DNA from: an uncultured Alphaproteobacteria bacterium
GTDB lineage: Bacteria; Pseudomonadota; Alphaproteobacteria; MPNO01; UBA2964
Reading direction: 5' to 3'
Assembly (NCBI GenBank): GCA_951812775.1
Contig: OX638326.1
Coordinates: forward strand, 1,562,335 to 1,626,334
Length of the DNA stretch: 64,000 nucleotides
The notes under the pieces were generated by a model. It did not search any database. It was not told the origin of the DNA and was given only the letters and a program-made list of their open reading frames with translations. Shown in pieces: positions 26,646 through 35,280 of the stretch (within the stretch, counting starts at the first letter, position 1; the number at the start of each line of letters is the position of its first letter). Position numbers and translations under genes: made by a program.

Positions 26646-28586
26646 CTAAAGGGTTTTCGCCGCATCGCGCGCCCTAAACACTTCAAAGATGATCAGGAGA
26701 GCACCCAGGCCCACGCCCAACGCATTCAAACCGGCTGCCTGGGGGGAAATCTCGTACGGCAGCATTGCGCAAATTCCGGCAGCTGCAAACAAGCAGCGAG
26801 CGATTGCGTGGATCGGGCGTTTAAGAAAACCGATTACCGCCAAAGATGCGTAGAGCGTCCCAATCACAGCCGTCACGACATTGATCGTGATGTCTTTTGG
26901 GTCCCCAATCAAAATTAGCGTTGGCGAGAACACAAACAGGAAGGGAACAAAATATGCCGTCCAGCCAAACTTCATCGCGACGAACCCTGTCTCCATGGGG
27001 TTCGCTTTGGTCAATGTGGCGGCGGCAAACGCCGCCAACGCAATGGGCGGTGTAATCATCGACATCATGCCGAAATACAGGATGAACAAATGCGCCGGTA
27101 TTGGTTCGACACCCGCTTCAATGATTGCAGGTGCGATGAGGGCAGCCAGCAATACATAAATGGCCAGTGTCGGCATTCCCATGCCCAGAACGATACAAAT
27201 CATCGCACTGATCAGAAGCAACACAATCAGACTTTCCCCAGCCATCCCGACCAGCATTTGCGTCAGAGCAAAACCAAGTCCCGTCAAATTGAGAATACCA
27301 ATGACAAACCCGGCAGTTGCCGTAATCATCAAGAGTTCGATAACGATCCTGCCAGTACTGCAGAAAATGTCGAACAAATCACCAATTTTGAGTTTCTCCC
27401 CCCTGTACGGCTTAATAAAAGCAATCAACAAGGAAGCAGAAGACCAGATCGCTGCACGCTCCGGCGGCAAATTTAGTTCAAAGAGGGTGTAAATCAGTAC
27501 CACAAACGGCAGAACGAAATGCCAGCCGTCGCGCAAAACGTCACGGGCACGTGGCAACTCCAGATCAACAAACTTGATGTCATCGCGTGCCGCGATCAGG
27601 TCGACCTGAATGAACACTGCAAAATAATAGAGAACAGATGGCACTAGCGCCGCAATGGCGATATCCGCATAGGGTATCTCAAGTGTTTCCGCCATCAGGA
27701 AGGCGGCGGCACCCATAATTGGCGGCATAAACTGCCCGCCCGTGGAGGCTATCGATTCAATCGCACCGGCATGTGTCGCCTTGTACCCGGCGCGTTGCAT
27801 CAGCGGGATCGTAATGATCCCCGTCGTCACAACATTGGATACCGCTGTTCCGGAAACAGTGCCGAACAACGCTGAAGCCACTACCGATATCTTTGCGGCG
27901 CCGCCTCTTCGGCGGCCTACCGTCGCCATGGCAAGATCGGTAAAGAACTGCCCACCGCCCGCTTTCATCAAGATTTGCCCCATCAGGATGAACATAATGA
28001 CGATGGTTGTTCCAACCTGCAGCGGAATGCCAAATAAGGCGTTGGGATTGAATCCCATATTGATCGCGAGTTGCCATATGGCAACGTTGGTTCCCTCAAG
28101 GTCGCCCGGCACCATGTGACCAAGCGGCGCATAAAGAACAAAAACACCTGCAACAGCGAGCATGACATAACCCGCAGATCTCCTTAGTCCATCAAGAACC
28201 AGGACCATGACGATACCGCCGAGACCGATTGCCAACGGTGTGCTTTCCGCAAGGCCAAACTCACGCAAATGCAGGAAATTCACGGAGATATAAAGCAGGA
28301 CGACAAATGAAATGGCTGCCAGCAGAATATCGTACCAGGGAACGCGGGTGTCTTCCGCCCTATTAAGCCGAATTTCCAGGAACACGACAGACAGAGCAAA
28401 CGCCATAACAAAGGCATAATATTGCTCCTGCACAAAGGCGTAGCCGAACCATTCAAAGAAATCGATATTCCAAAGCAGGGCGGCAAAAGCCATAAAGGCA
28501 GCGAGGCCGCGCCAAGTCTTTTTCGCCCACGGTTGCATAGGGTTTTGATTTTCTACGGGGTCGGTCCCCTGTGCCGCATCCGCCAT
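26646..28586 (-). CDS. TRAP transporter fused 4TM/12TM permease
   Basis: A 646-residue inner-membrane protein in which the small (DctQ-like) and large (DctM-like) TRAP subunits are fused, as usual for TAXI systems. The conserved core FGTVSGTAVSNVVTTGIITI and ASTGGQFMPPIMGAAAFLMAE is intact, and VLGMGMPTLAIYVLLAAL lies in the second repeat. It couples uptake to an ion gradient (family knowledge). The receptor gene follows after 89 bases; the gap upstream of it is 163 bases and holds no clear signal. Confidence 0.92.
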   Translation of the reverse strand: MADAAQGTDPVENQNPMQPWAKKTWRGLAAFMAFAALLWNIDFFEWFGYAFVQEQYYAFVMAFALSVVFLEIRLNRAEDTRVPWYDILLAAISFVVLLYISVNFLHLREFGLAESTPLAIGLGGIVMVLVLDGLRRSAGYVMLAVAGVFVLYAPLGHMVPGDLEGTNVAIWQLAINMGFNPNALFGIPLQVGTTIVIMFILMGQILMKAGGGQFFTDLAMATVGRRRGGAAKISVVASALFGTVSGTAVSNVVTTGIITIPLMQRAGYKATHAGAIESIASTGGQFMPPIMGAAAFLMAETLEIPYADIAIAALVPSVLYYFAVFIQVDLIAARDDIKFVDLELPRARDVLRDGWHFVLPFVVLIYTLFELNLPPERAAIWSSASLLIAFIKPYRGEKLKIGDLFDIFCSTGRIVIELLMITATAGFVIGILNLTGLGFALTQMLVGMAGESLIVLLLISAMICIVLGMGMPTLAIYVLLAALIAPAIIEAGVEPIPAHLFILYFGMMSMITPPIALAAFAAATLTKANPMETGFVAMKFGWTAYFVPFLFVFSPTLILIGDPKDITINVVTAVIGTLYASLAVIGFLKRPIHAIARCLFAAAGICAMLPYEISPQAAGLNALGVGLGALLIIFEVFRARDAAKTL

Positions 28587-28749
28587 TTATTCTCTTTCCC
28601 GATCGCTTGTCGCGAGTTGCAGGCAATGATTTAGTAAACCCCGACCGAGCGCAATGACAATGTAGCCAGGCTGGAATCACTCAACAGCTCATTCAAGCAC
28701 ACCGCAAGCAAGAATAGGGAGTTCTTAGCTTGGGAATGAAAGAGTCCGT

Positions 28750-29730
28750 CTATGTATCCAGCGTATTCGGAATAAAAAGGGTCTCTGGTTCGTAGAGCTC
28801 ATCGATCAATCCTTGATCGTGAGAGTACTTAATGAAGCGCGCGATGTTGTCGCGGTTTTCTCTAAACCCGTAACGCCACGGGTCACCGTCAAAAGCGTCG
28901 CGTTCCTCTTCATAGTTATGACGGCCCCACGCCAAACGGGACCAGTTCGGATCCTCGTAATAACCTTCCGCCAAATCGCGGGCATCGCTAAAGGTTTTGA
29001 TAAGCGCTTTTCCCAGATCGGGCATTTCGTCTGCCAGATCCTGATGCATCACGACAATATGCATAATTGGAAAATCGCCGTTCTTTTTGTAATAGGCCAA
29101 CTCTTCCGCTTTGCTGTCTGCGAAAAGATGGCGTGCTTTTGTTTGTCCCGTTGCTACTGAGTGTGGCGGGTGTGGCAGAAAGAAAGCGTCGATCTCGCCA
29201 GCCTCCAGCATATATCCTAGTTGCTCACGGTCACCTAAATAGTCCACTTTTACGCCCGGTTTAGTCTCGAATTTGACTTTCTCCTCGGCAGTCAAAAGCC
29301 AATGGATTTCTTCCCACGGAACATCGTAATAAAATTTCAGATCACCCTTCGCCAAAAGGGACAAAGTCGTCTGAAAGGAGCTGATAGCAACCTTCTTTCC
29401 GATCAGATCCTTTGGATGCCAGTAATCCGAGTCTGGATGCACCCACATCTGGCTCTGGCTAAAAAGCCTTCGGGGAAATACCGGGATACCCGTCAATGGC
29501 ATATTGCGCCCTTTAGCCATGAGGTAGCTCGACATTGAGAATTCGCAAACATCGAATTCTCGGTTGTGGATCATCCGGCCATGACGGTCACTACCATCCC
29601 GAAAACCTGTTCCCTGCCCGACCTGCTTGAGCTCAAACTCTATGCCGTCAGGAGGAACAGCCGTGCCGTCATAAAACGGGAAATGTCGGTCATAGCGGTC
29701 GAGCGCTAGTGTTAATGTTCTTGCCGCCAT
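28750..29730 (-). CDS. 4,5-dihydroxyphthalate decarboxylase-like protein (periplasmic-binding-protein fold)
   Basis: A 326-residue protein resembling 4,5-dihydroxyphthalate decarboxylase (Pht5) and NMT1-like binding proteins: LALDRYDRHFPFYDGT, PPDGIEFELKQVG, CEFSMSSYLMAKGR, GKKVAISSFQTTLSLLAKG. There is no signal peptide, which favours a cytoplasmic enzyme over a transport receptor. The ATG at 29730 follows GGAG and sits 5 bases after the amidohydrolase stop; a TTG one codon earlier is possible. Most proteins of this group are untested, so phthalate as a substrate is not established. Confidence 0.75.
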   Translation of the reverse strand: MAARTLTLALDRYDRHFPFYDGTAVPPDGIEFELKQVGQGTGFRDGSDRHGRMIHNREFDVCEFSMSSYLMAKGRNMPLTGIPVFPRRLFSQSQMWVHPDSDYWHPKDLIGKKVAISSFQTTLSLLAKGDLKFYYDVPWEEIHWLLTAEEKVKFETKPGVKVDYLGDREQLGYMLEAGEIDAFFLPHPPHSVATGQTKARHLFADSKAEELAYYKKNGDFPIMHIVVMHQDLADEMPDLGKALIKTFSDARDLAEGYYEDPNWSRLAWGRHNYEEERDAFDGDPWRYGFRENRDNIARFIKYSHDQGLIDELYEPETLFIPNTLDT

Positions 29731-29735
29731 CAATG

Positions 29736-31475
29736 TTACTCCGCAGCGCTGGCTAATGTCGGACTTGCTTGGGGACCGCGGACCAGTTTTCCGGGCAACG
29801 CCCCTGTGGACTCTCCATCGAGATAAGTTGCTACGCCGCCGAGATAGGTTGCTTTATAGCCCTCGCCCTTTTGCATAAAGCGTCTCCCCCCCATGGGCAG
29901 GTCATAGGTGAGATAAGGATAGCTTTGACCAAGTTTGTCATAATCGATGATATTGATATCTGCACGATAGCCCGGTGCAAGACGACCGCGATCATGCAAA
30001 CCTATCGCTTCAGCTGTCGCACTGGTTATCCAGCGAACCAGCCAGGGCAAATCAATCCGCCCGTTTGGCCGGTCTCTGCCCCAGTGGGTCAGGACAAAGG
30101 TTGGATACCCTGAGTCAGAAATATGCCCGACATGCGCGCCGCCATCGCTTAAACCGAGACAGCTGCGTGGGTGACGGATCATCTCGCTGCAAACATCAAG
30201 ATTATACTGCGCATAGTTGGTGTTGGGTGAGAACAGGAAGGCTTTGCCCTCTTTCTCGAGCAACAGATCGTATGTGAACTCCAGTGGATCGCGCCCCTCT
30301 CGCGCTGCCATATTGCGGATCGACCGGTCTTCCGAGGGCTCATAATCAGGGGGATCCCCCAAACGGAAAGTGAAATCAAAATTAGTACAACGGTCAATGA
30401 CACGCTGACTGCGATGGACCGGTTTTTCCGCCAATAACTTCGCGCGAAATGACGGATCACGCATGATCGCTACTTTCTCTTCCAGCGGTTTATCAGCGAT
30501 TTCTTTATAGGAAGGGTGGAGATAGAAAGCATGCTGGCTCAGGCTCAGCCCATACATTGACCCTATGGAGCGCGGCGCAATCTGAGCACGCATTTCCAGG
30601 CCTTCTTCGGAGGCAGCATCAATGCCGTCCAGAATATCTCGCCATCCATCTGGATCCCGGTGTCGCTGGGTAACTGTAATGGAGAGTGGGCGCCCCGATT
30701 GACGCATAATCCGCTGCCACATAGCGATTTCTTCGTGGCGGTCATCAGGACTGAACTCACCGATCATCTGGATAACGCCGGTTCCAGCATCTTTCAGCCC
30801 CATCGCAATCCCGGTAAGTTCTTCCTCCCGTGCTTTTAACGTCGGTGTCGGATCACCCTGAACTGTCATGTGATTTAGTGACCGCGATGTCGTAAAGCCG
30901 AAACCGCCAGCTTTCATTGCCTCTGCCGCAAGGCCGCGCATTTGTTTGATATCATCTTCATTGGCATCCTCGAGATGCAACGCCCGCTCCCCCATCACAA
31001 ATACACGTAGCGCCGCATGTGGGAGTTGGGCGCACAAATCCATGTCGTGCTTTCGTCTATCCAGAGCGTCTAGATAATCTGGAAATGACTCCCAATCCCA
31101 TTGCAATCCTTCATGCAAGGCAGAGCCGGGAATTTCCTCAACGCCTTCCATGAGATCAATTAGGCTCTGACGGTCCTGTTCCCGCACCGGCGCAAACCCA
31201 ACGCCACAATTGCCAAACGCGGTGGTGGTCACGCCATGCCAGCTGGACGGCACAAGCCGTTCTTCCCAGGTTGCCTGGCCGTCATAATGCGTATGGATAT
31301 CAACGAACCCGGGGGTAACCAGCATGCCCTTGGCATCGATCTCTTCCGTGCCCCTGCCGGTAACGTTGCCGACAGCAACGATTTTGCCATCCTTTACGGC
31401 AACATCACCTTCAAAGATTTCGTCGCCACTGCCATCGGCAATATTGCCACCACGGATAATCAGGTCGTAATCCAT
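29736..31475 (-). CDS. D-aminoacylase-like amidohydrolase
   Basis: A 579-residue amidohydrolase-superfamily enzyme of the N-acyl-D-amino-acid deacylase type. The metal-binding TPGFVDIHTHYDGQATWEE follows an N-terminal beta-sandwich (DLIIRGGNIADGSG). The C-terminal part holds LGLSDGGAHVGHISD with the conserved Asp, and the closing strand ADINIIDYDKLG. Such enzymes hydrolyse amide or cyclic imide bonds. GAGGCAGG precedes the ATG. Translationally close to the next gene (5 bases), so both probably act in one catabolic pathway (inference). At this length it fits the larger members of the group. Confidence 0.87.
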   Translation of the reverse strand: MDYDLIIRGGNIADGSGDEIFEGDVAVKDGKIVAVGNVTGRGTEEIDAKGMLVTPGFVDIHTHYDGQATWEERLVPSSWHGVTTTAFGNCGVGFAPVREQDRQSLIDLMEGVEEIPGSALHEGLQWDWESFPDYLDALDRRKHDMDLCAQLPHAALRVFVMGERALHLEDANEDDIKQMRGLAAEAMKAGGFGFTTSRSLNHMTVQGDPTPTLKAREEELTGIAMGLKDAGTGVIQMIGEFSPDDRHEEIAMWQRIMRQSGRPLSITVTQRHRDPDGWRDILDGIDAASEEGLEMRAQIAPRSIGSMYGLSLSQHAFYLHPSYKEIADKPLEEKVAIMRDPSFRAKLLAEKPVHRSQRVIDRCTNFDFTFRLGDPPDYEPSEDRSIRNMAAREGRDPLEFTYDLLLEKEGKAFLFSPNTNYAQYNLDVCSEMIRHPRSCLGLSDGGAHVGHISDSGYPTFVLTHWGRDRPNGRIDLPWLVRWITSATAEAIGLHDRGRLAPGYRADINIIDYDKLGQSYPYLTYDLPMGGRRFMQKGEGYKATYLGGVATYLDGESTGALPGKLVRGPQASPTLASAAE

Positions 31476-31600
31476 AGCCTGCCTCGCTTACCTGTGTAGG
31501 GCGCCCGCCAGTTCATCCGGTCTTTGGCCACATTTTGATCACTGACGGTAACACAAACTCAATCGGGACACCTAGCCAAACAAAACGGCCTCAGGTCTCA

Positions 31601-32881
31601 CTAATCAATTTGACCGAAATCGACCAAGCTATAAGCGCCGGGGTGCCGTGTTTTAACCGATCGAAGTTCATCAACGGTGTGACAACCGAGCTGCCCCAGA
31701 GTCGCACTGAAATCTTCTTTGAATAAATCTATCATATGCGCAGGCCCTTTTCCGCCCAGTGCCCCCAAACTCCACAGAAATGCTTTGCCCGCGAATCCAG
31801 CGTTGGCACCAAGCGCTATCGCGCGTGCGATATCAACACCAGAGCGCACCCCGCTATCAACGATTATCTCGGCACGGCCATCGACCTGCGCCGCGATTGC
31901 CGGCAGAGCATCAATGGATGCCGGAAGTGCATCGATTTGACGGCCACCATGGTTGGTCACGACAAGACCATCAATCCCTTCGGCGATCGCCCGCTCTGCA
32001 TCCCCGGGGTGCAACACGCCCTTTAGAAGCAGCGGGCCCTTCCAGGCTTCCCGGTACCGCGCGATCTCTTCCCAGGTAAAGGCACCACCGCCTTCAGCAC
32101 GGATGAACTTTGTAGAGTCCTCAATGCTGGTTTTTCCATCCATATAGGGCCGCAAACTGACAAAGCGTGGGATACCATTGCGCATCATGGAAAACAGCCA
32201 GGGCGGCGAACGCATAGCATCCAGCCTTAATCTATTGGTTAGTTTAAAGGGTGCCATGATCCCGCTTTTCACTTCACGAGGTCGCGTTGTTCTGACAGGG
32301 GAGTCCCAGGTCAGCATCAAGGCATGGACACCGGCAGCTTCTGCCCTCTGCACCAAATCCATACCGATCTTGTGATCATTGCGCGGAAATCGGTAAAGCT
32401 GAAGCCACAGCACGTCGGGTGCCAATGCCGCCGCCTGCTCGATTGTGATCGCTGACAAAACACCAAGCGTATAGGGAATTCTTGCTGCCTGCGCCGCTTT
32501 GGCAAAATATGTTTCTGCACCAGGAAACCCTGTGCCGGGACCGCCAATAGGTGAGATTCCGACAGGTGCCGAATAGGGTCGACCAAACAGCTCCACATCT
32601 GTTGGCGGCGGCGACACAACCTTTCCGTATCGCGGTACCATTTCAATTGAATCAAAAGCGTTCCAGTTTCGGGCGATTCCTGTGTCGCTACCCGCCCCGC
32701 CATCGACATACTCAAAAGCAAAATTGGGCAGCCGTTTACGGGCCCTTGCCCGAAGGTCCTGCGCCGTTGGATACCGGCGTTTTAGCTTGAGTTGGGCCGG
32801 TAAAATGAGGTTCTCGTCTTTTGTTTTTGATGTTTTTTGACCTTCAGTCATCTCAGCCGATGCTGGCCTGCTATCTGGCAT
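31601..32881 (-). CDS. FMN-dependent alpha-hydroxy acid oxidase/dehydrogenase
   Basis: A 426-residue TIM-barrel flavoprotein of the lactate/glycolate/mandelate dehydrogenase family. Active-site elements are FAFEYVDGGAGSD (Tyr), DVLWLQLYRFPRN (QLY) and VTNHGGRQIDALPAS (His/Arg), with DSGVRSGVDIARAIALGA binding the flavin phosphate. An N-terminal extension of about 35 polar residues precedes the fold, so an internal start is possible. It oxidises 2-hydroxy acids to 2-oxo acids; which one is unclear. An 8-bp inverted repeat lies about 25 bases upstream and may control it. Confidence 0.87.
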   Translation of the reverse strand: MPDSRPASAEMTEGQKTSKTKDENLILPAQLKLKRRYPTAQDLRARARKRLPNFAFEYVDGGAGSDTGIARNWNAFDSIEMVPRYGKVVSPPPTDVELFGRPYSAPVGISPIGGPGTGFPGAETYFAKAAQAARIPYTLGVLSAITIEQAAALAPDVLWLQLYRFPRNDHKIGMDLVQRAEAAGVHALMLTWDSPVRTTRPREVKSGIMAPFKLTNRLRLDAMRSPPWLFSMMRNGIPRFVSLRPYMDGKTSIEDSTKFIRAEGGGAFTWEEIARYREAWKGPLLLKGVLHPGDAERAIAEGIDGLVVTNHGGRQIDALPASIDALPAIAAQVDGRAEIIVDSGVRSGVDIARAIALGANAGFAGKAFLWSLGALGGKGPAHMIDLFKEDFSATLGQLGCHTVDELRSVKTRHPGAYSLVDFGQID

Positions 32882-32905
32882 AGTGAAGCCCCGTTTGTAT
32901 TTATA

Positions 32906-32930
32906 TGATCACCATCATAGCAGGTGATCA
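32906..32930. repeat. Inverted repeat upstream of the hydroxy-acid oxidase gene
   Basis: TGATCACC and GGTGATCA are perfect 8-bp arms around a 9-base spacer. It sits between the tRNA-Ser 3' end and the oxidase start. It could be an operator for the oxidase gene or a stem ending the tRNA transcript; the lack of a T run makes a terminator less likely. Confidence 0.55.
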
Positions 32931-32964
32931 GGAGAAGGCTAATCTTGCCAAGAAACGGGAAAAC

Positions 32965-33054
32965 TGGCGGAGGGAGAGGGATTCGAACCCTCGAGACGGT
33001 TGCCCGCCTACTGATTTAGCAAACCAGCGCCTTCAGCCACTCGGCCACCCCTCC
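32965..33054 (-). tRNA. tRNA-Ser (anticodon GCU)
   Basis: Reading the minus strand from 33054, the acceptor GGAGGGG pairs with TCCCTCC (32975-32969, one G-U), followed by discriminator G and an encoded CCA at 32967-32965. The anticodon loop TTGCTAA gives GCU, reading AGC/AGU codons. A long variable arm and the T arm GAGGG-TTCGAAT-CCCTC fit class II serine tRNA, 90 nt including CCA. Confidence 0.95.
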
Positions 33055-33092
33055 GCCGTGGAGTGGTGTTGTTACACGCTGTATGCACGGCC

Positions 33093-33121
33093 TATCTAAG
33101 ACAGGCATATCCCCCTGTCAA
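33093..33121 (-). promoter_or_regulatory. Sigma-70-type promoter for tRNA-Ser
   Basis: On the minus strand a consensus TTGACA (33121-33116) and TAGATA (33098-33093) are separated by 17 bases, ending about 38 bases before the tRNA 5' end. Confidence 0.7.
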
Positions 33122-33193
33122 CGACAGGAGGCCAATCTGGTCAATTAGGAGTAAAATTCAGAAAGAATAAGCAACGAAATAGGTCTGAAACAC

Positions 33194-33556
33194 TCAGCCC
33201 ATCGACCACTGGCGATAGGCATCTTTCATGTCATCCAATGCCGCGGCAATAGATGCAGCGTTTGCGCCTTTTTTGTCGCAAGCCTTCTTGTACCCGTCTC
33301 GGGCATCGACAAATCTGACCCAGAGATCAGCTTGTCCTACAGCCCCGTCACCGGCCCGCCGATTATTTGTTGCGCCTGCATTCTTTTCGTTCGCCGCAAG
33401 CGCGGTTTTCAATTTTTTAGCGACATCTTGTTCGCCGACAGCATAGGCATGCGTAAATGCAACCAGGATTTTATCACTCAAGCGACGACTTGCTTCTGAT
33501 CGCTGGCCTGTGGCGGCCATAGCGTCATCAAAATTGAAACTGTCGAGCGGGCTCAT
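33194..33556 (-). CDS. Small protein of unknown function
   Basis: A 120-residue soluble, Ala-rich, probably helical protein that I do not recognise. The ATG at 33556 follows GAAGGAGGGCGCC, a strong site, so the longer frame upstream is not used. It has no signal peptide. Visible stretches include SEASRRLSDKILVAFTHAYA and VRFVDARDGYKKACDKK. It is divergent from another small unknown gene. Confidence 0.7.
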   Translation of the reverse strand: MSPLDSFNFDDAMAATGQRSEASRRLSDKILVAFTHAYAVGEQDVAKKLKTALAANEKNAGATNNRRAGDGAVGQADLWVRFVDARDGYKKACDKKGANAASIAAALDDMKDAYRQWSMG

Positions 33557-33712
33557 GGCGCCCTCCTTCAAATAAAATATCGATGATCTGACTATGGCGC
33601 GTTGTTGTTTATTTTCGGTTAAGCAAAAACTGAGGACCATTAAACCAATTGTTAATCATAACGGGTCGAAACTTTCTCCATAGGGAATTCAACTCATTTG
33701 GGGAGAAGCATC

Positions 33713-33934
33713 ATGTCACTTTCAAAACAATCCATCGAAAACCTTCTCGACCTCGTCGAAATCAAGATTAGCACGTTACAGGTCCTGGACCGTGAAGATG
33801 TGCGCGAGATGAAATGTCTCGAAGGTTGTCGCGACGAGCTAGTCGATATGACAGGACAAGGAAAACCTATGCGCCGCCGCGGACGGCCTCGCTCGGCCGC
33901 GAATGACCTTCAGTCCGCACCAACACACCACTGA
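33713..33934 (+). CDS. Small protein with a C-terminal AT-hook-like motif
   Basis: A 73-residue protein with a helical N-terminal half (SKQSIENLLDLVEIKISTLQ) and a basic C-terminal RRRGRPRS, which matches the AT-hook core RGRP. The ATG at 33713 follows TTGGGGAGAAGC. The N-terminal half has one cysteine pair region (MKCLEGC). DNA binding is only an inference from the motif. I do not recognise the family with certainty. Confidence 0.7.
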   Translation: MSLSKQSIENLLDLVEIKISTLQVLDREDVREMKCLEGCRDELVDMTGQGKPMRRRGRPRSAANDLQSAPTHH

Positions 33935-33942
33935 TACTAAGG

Positions 33943-33972
33943 CACCCGCCTCAGATTACGCTGAGACGGGTG
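33943..33972. terminator. Hairpin between convergent genes
   Basis: CACCCGCCTCAG and CTGAGACGGGTG form a 12-bp stem with one mismatch and a 6-base loop, placed 9 bases after one gene and 11 before the end of the convergent GST. There is no T run, so it may be a weak or Rho-assisted bidirectional terminator. Confidence 0.5.
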
Positions 33973-33983
33973 AAGAAAAGTTC

Positions 33984-34610
33984 CTAGCCCGGAACCTGGG
34001 CGGCTAAGCCGCGCTGCACGCCCGGACGGGCATCAACAGCCTCAAACCAGCGTTTTACGTTGGGAAACTCGTCTAGCGAGACCCCCTGCCATTCATAACG
34101 CATGGTCCAGGGGAACACGGCAATGTCAGCGATCGAAAACGCACCTGCCGCTAACCATTCATTGTCTGCCAAACGACCATCCATAACGCCCCATAGCCTG
34201 CGACACTCCTTTGTGTAGCGCTCGATCCCGTATGGGACTTTCTCTGGTGCCGCACGACGAAAATGATGGGTTTGGCCAAACATCGGTCCAACGCCGCCCA
34301 TCTGGAACATCAACCACTGAATGACCTCATAGCGCTTCGCCGTATCAGATGGCATTAGTTTGCCATGCTTTTCCGCCAAATACATAAGGATCGCCCCGGA
34401 TTCGAACATCACATAGGGTTTGCCGTCGGGACCATCCTGATCAATGACTGCAGGTATTTTCTGATTGGGGTTTAACGCCGTAAACTCGGGCGTGAACTGG
34501 TCATCCTTACCAATGGCGATAGGGTGAATTTTGTATTCGACCTCCAACTCCTCCACCGCAATATTAATTTTGCGTCCGTTGGAGGTTGGCCAGTTATAAA
34601 TATCGTACAT
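33984..34610 (-). CDS. Glutathione S-transferase (Ure2p/nu-like), copy 3 of a tandem trio
   Basis: A 208-residue GST: thioredoxin-like N-domain (YNWPTSNGRKINIAVEEL; ALNPNQKIPAVID; FESGAILMYLAEK) and helical C-domain (WLMFQMGGVGPMFGQTHHF; SIADIAVFPWTMRYEWQG). TSNGRK replaces the Tyr/Ser catalytic motif, as in YfcG/YghU-like enzymes, many of which bind glutathione disulfide and act as disulfide reductases. AAGGAAG precedes the ATG, 23 bases after the previous GST's stop. Confidence 0.87.
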   Translation of the reverse strand: MYDIYNWPTSNGRKINIAVEELEVEYKIHPIAIGKDDQFTPEFTALNPNQKIPAVIDQDGPDGKPYVMFESGAILMYLAEKHGKLMPSDTAKRYEVIQWLMFQMGGVGPMFGQTHHFRRAAPEKVPYGIERYTKECRRLWGVMDGRLADNEWLAAGAFSIADIAVFPWTMRYEWQGVSLDEFPNVKRWFEAVDARPGVQRGLAAQVPG

Positions 34611-34633
34611 AAAACTTCCTTATCTAAGACGAA

Positions 34634-35266
34634 TTAGCTTGGGACTTGCATGCCATGTTGAATTGCAGCGCGTTTCGATAACCGATTATACCAGTTCCGG
34701 ACGCCAACGAAATCATCGAGTGAGAACCCAAAAAACTCGTGCCGGGCAATCCACGGGTAGGCAGCCATATCGGCGATTGTATAAGTCTTGGCCAGATACT
34801 CATATTCGCGCAAACGAAAATCCAGGACGCCGACCAGACGCCGCATCTCATCGCTATAGCGCTGCTGCCCAAATGTCACCACCTCTTCTGAGGTTGCTTT
34901 AGGGGCGTGCTGAGACCAGTAAAACACCTGAACAATTGTCGGCGCCAAGCCGGTTGTGACGAGCGACAACCATTGCTGACATTCCAGCTTTGTGACCGCA
35001 TCATTGCCCATAAAGCGTCCGGATTTTTCCGCGAGATACTGCATGATCGCCCCGGTTTCAAATACTCTTATCGGTTTTCCCGCTGGGCCATCCTGATCAA
35101 TGATTGCCGGAATTTTCTCATTGGGGTTTATCGCCCGATAATCAGGGTCGTGTTGCTCACCCGCCCGAATGTTTACGACATGGGTGGTATAATCGAACCC
35201 CGCCTCCTCAAGCAGGATCGAGACCTTGCGACCGTTCGGTGTGCTTGTTGTGTAGAGATCAATCAT
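34634..35266 (-). CDS. Glutathione S-transferase (Ure2p/nu-like), copy 2 of a tandem trio
   Basis: A 210-residue GST with LYTTSTPNGRKVSILLEEAG, AINPNEKIPAIIDQ and FETGAIMQYLAEKSG in the N-domain and TIADMAAYPWIARHEFFG in the C-domain. Compared with the flanking copies the C-domain has diverged around the substrate pocket (TTGLAPTIVQVFYWSQHAP), suggesting a different electrophile. It starts 14 bases after the stop of copy 1 and is preceded by AGAAGGA. Confidence 0.87.
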   Translation of the reverse strand: MIDLYTTSTPNGRKVSILLEEAGFDYTTHVVNIRAGEQHDPDYRAINPNEKIPAIIDQDGPAGKPIRVFETGAIMQYLAEKSGRFMGNDAVTKLECQQWLSLVTTGLAPTIVQVFYWSQHAPKATSEEVVTFGQQRYSDEMRRLVGVLDFRLREYEYLAKTYTIADMAAYPWIARHEFFGFSLDDFVGVRNWYNRLSKRAAIQHGMQVPS

Positions 35267-35280
35267 TCCTTCTGACCTTT

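Noticed and set aside
28750-29730. Periplasmic substrate receptor for an ABC transporter
   Set aside because: It has no signal peptide and no adjacent ABC permease or ATPase gene; it resembles dihydroxyphthalate decarboxylase-type proteins better.
32965-33054. tRNA-Ser as an integration site for a genomic island
   Set aside because: I saw no second copy of the tRNA 3' end, no integrase gene and no phage genes on either side.
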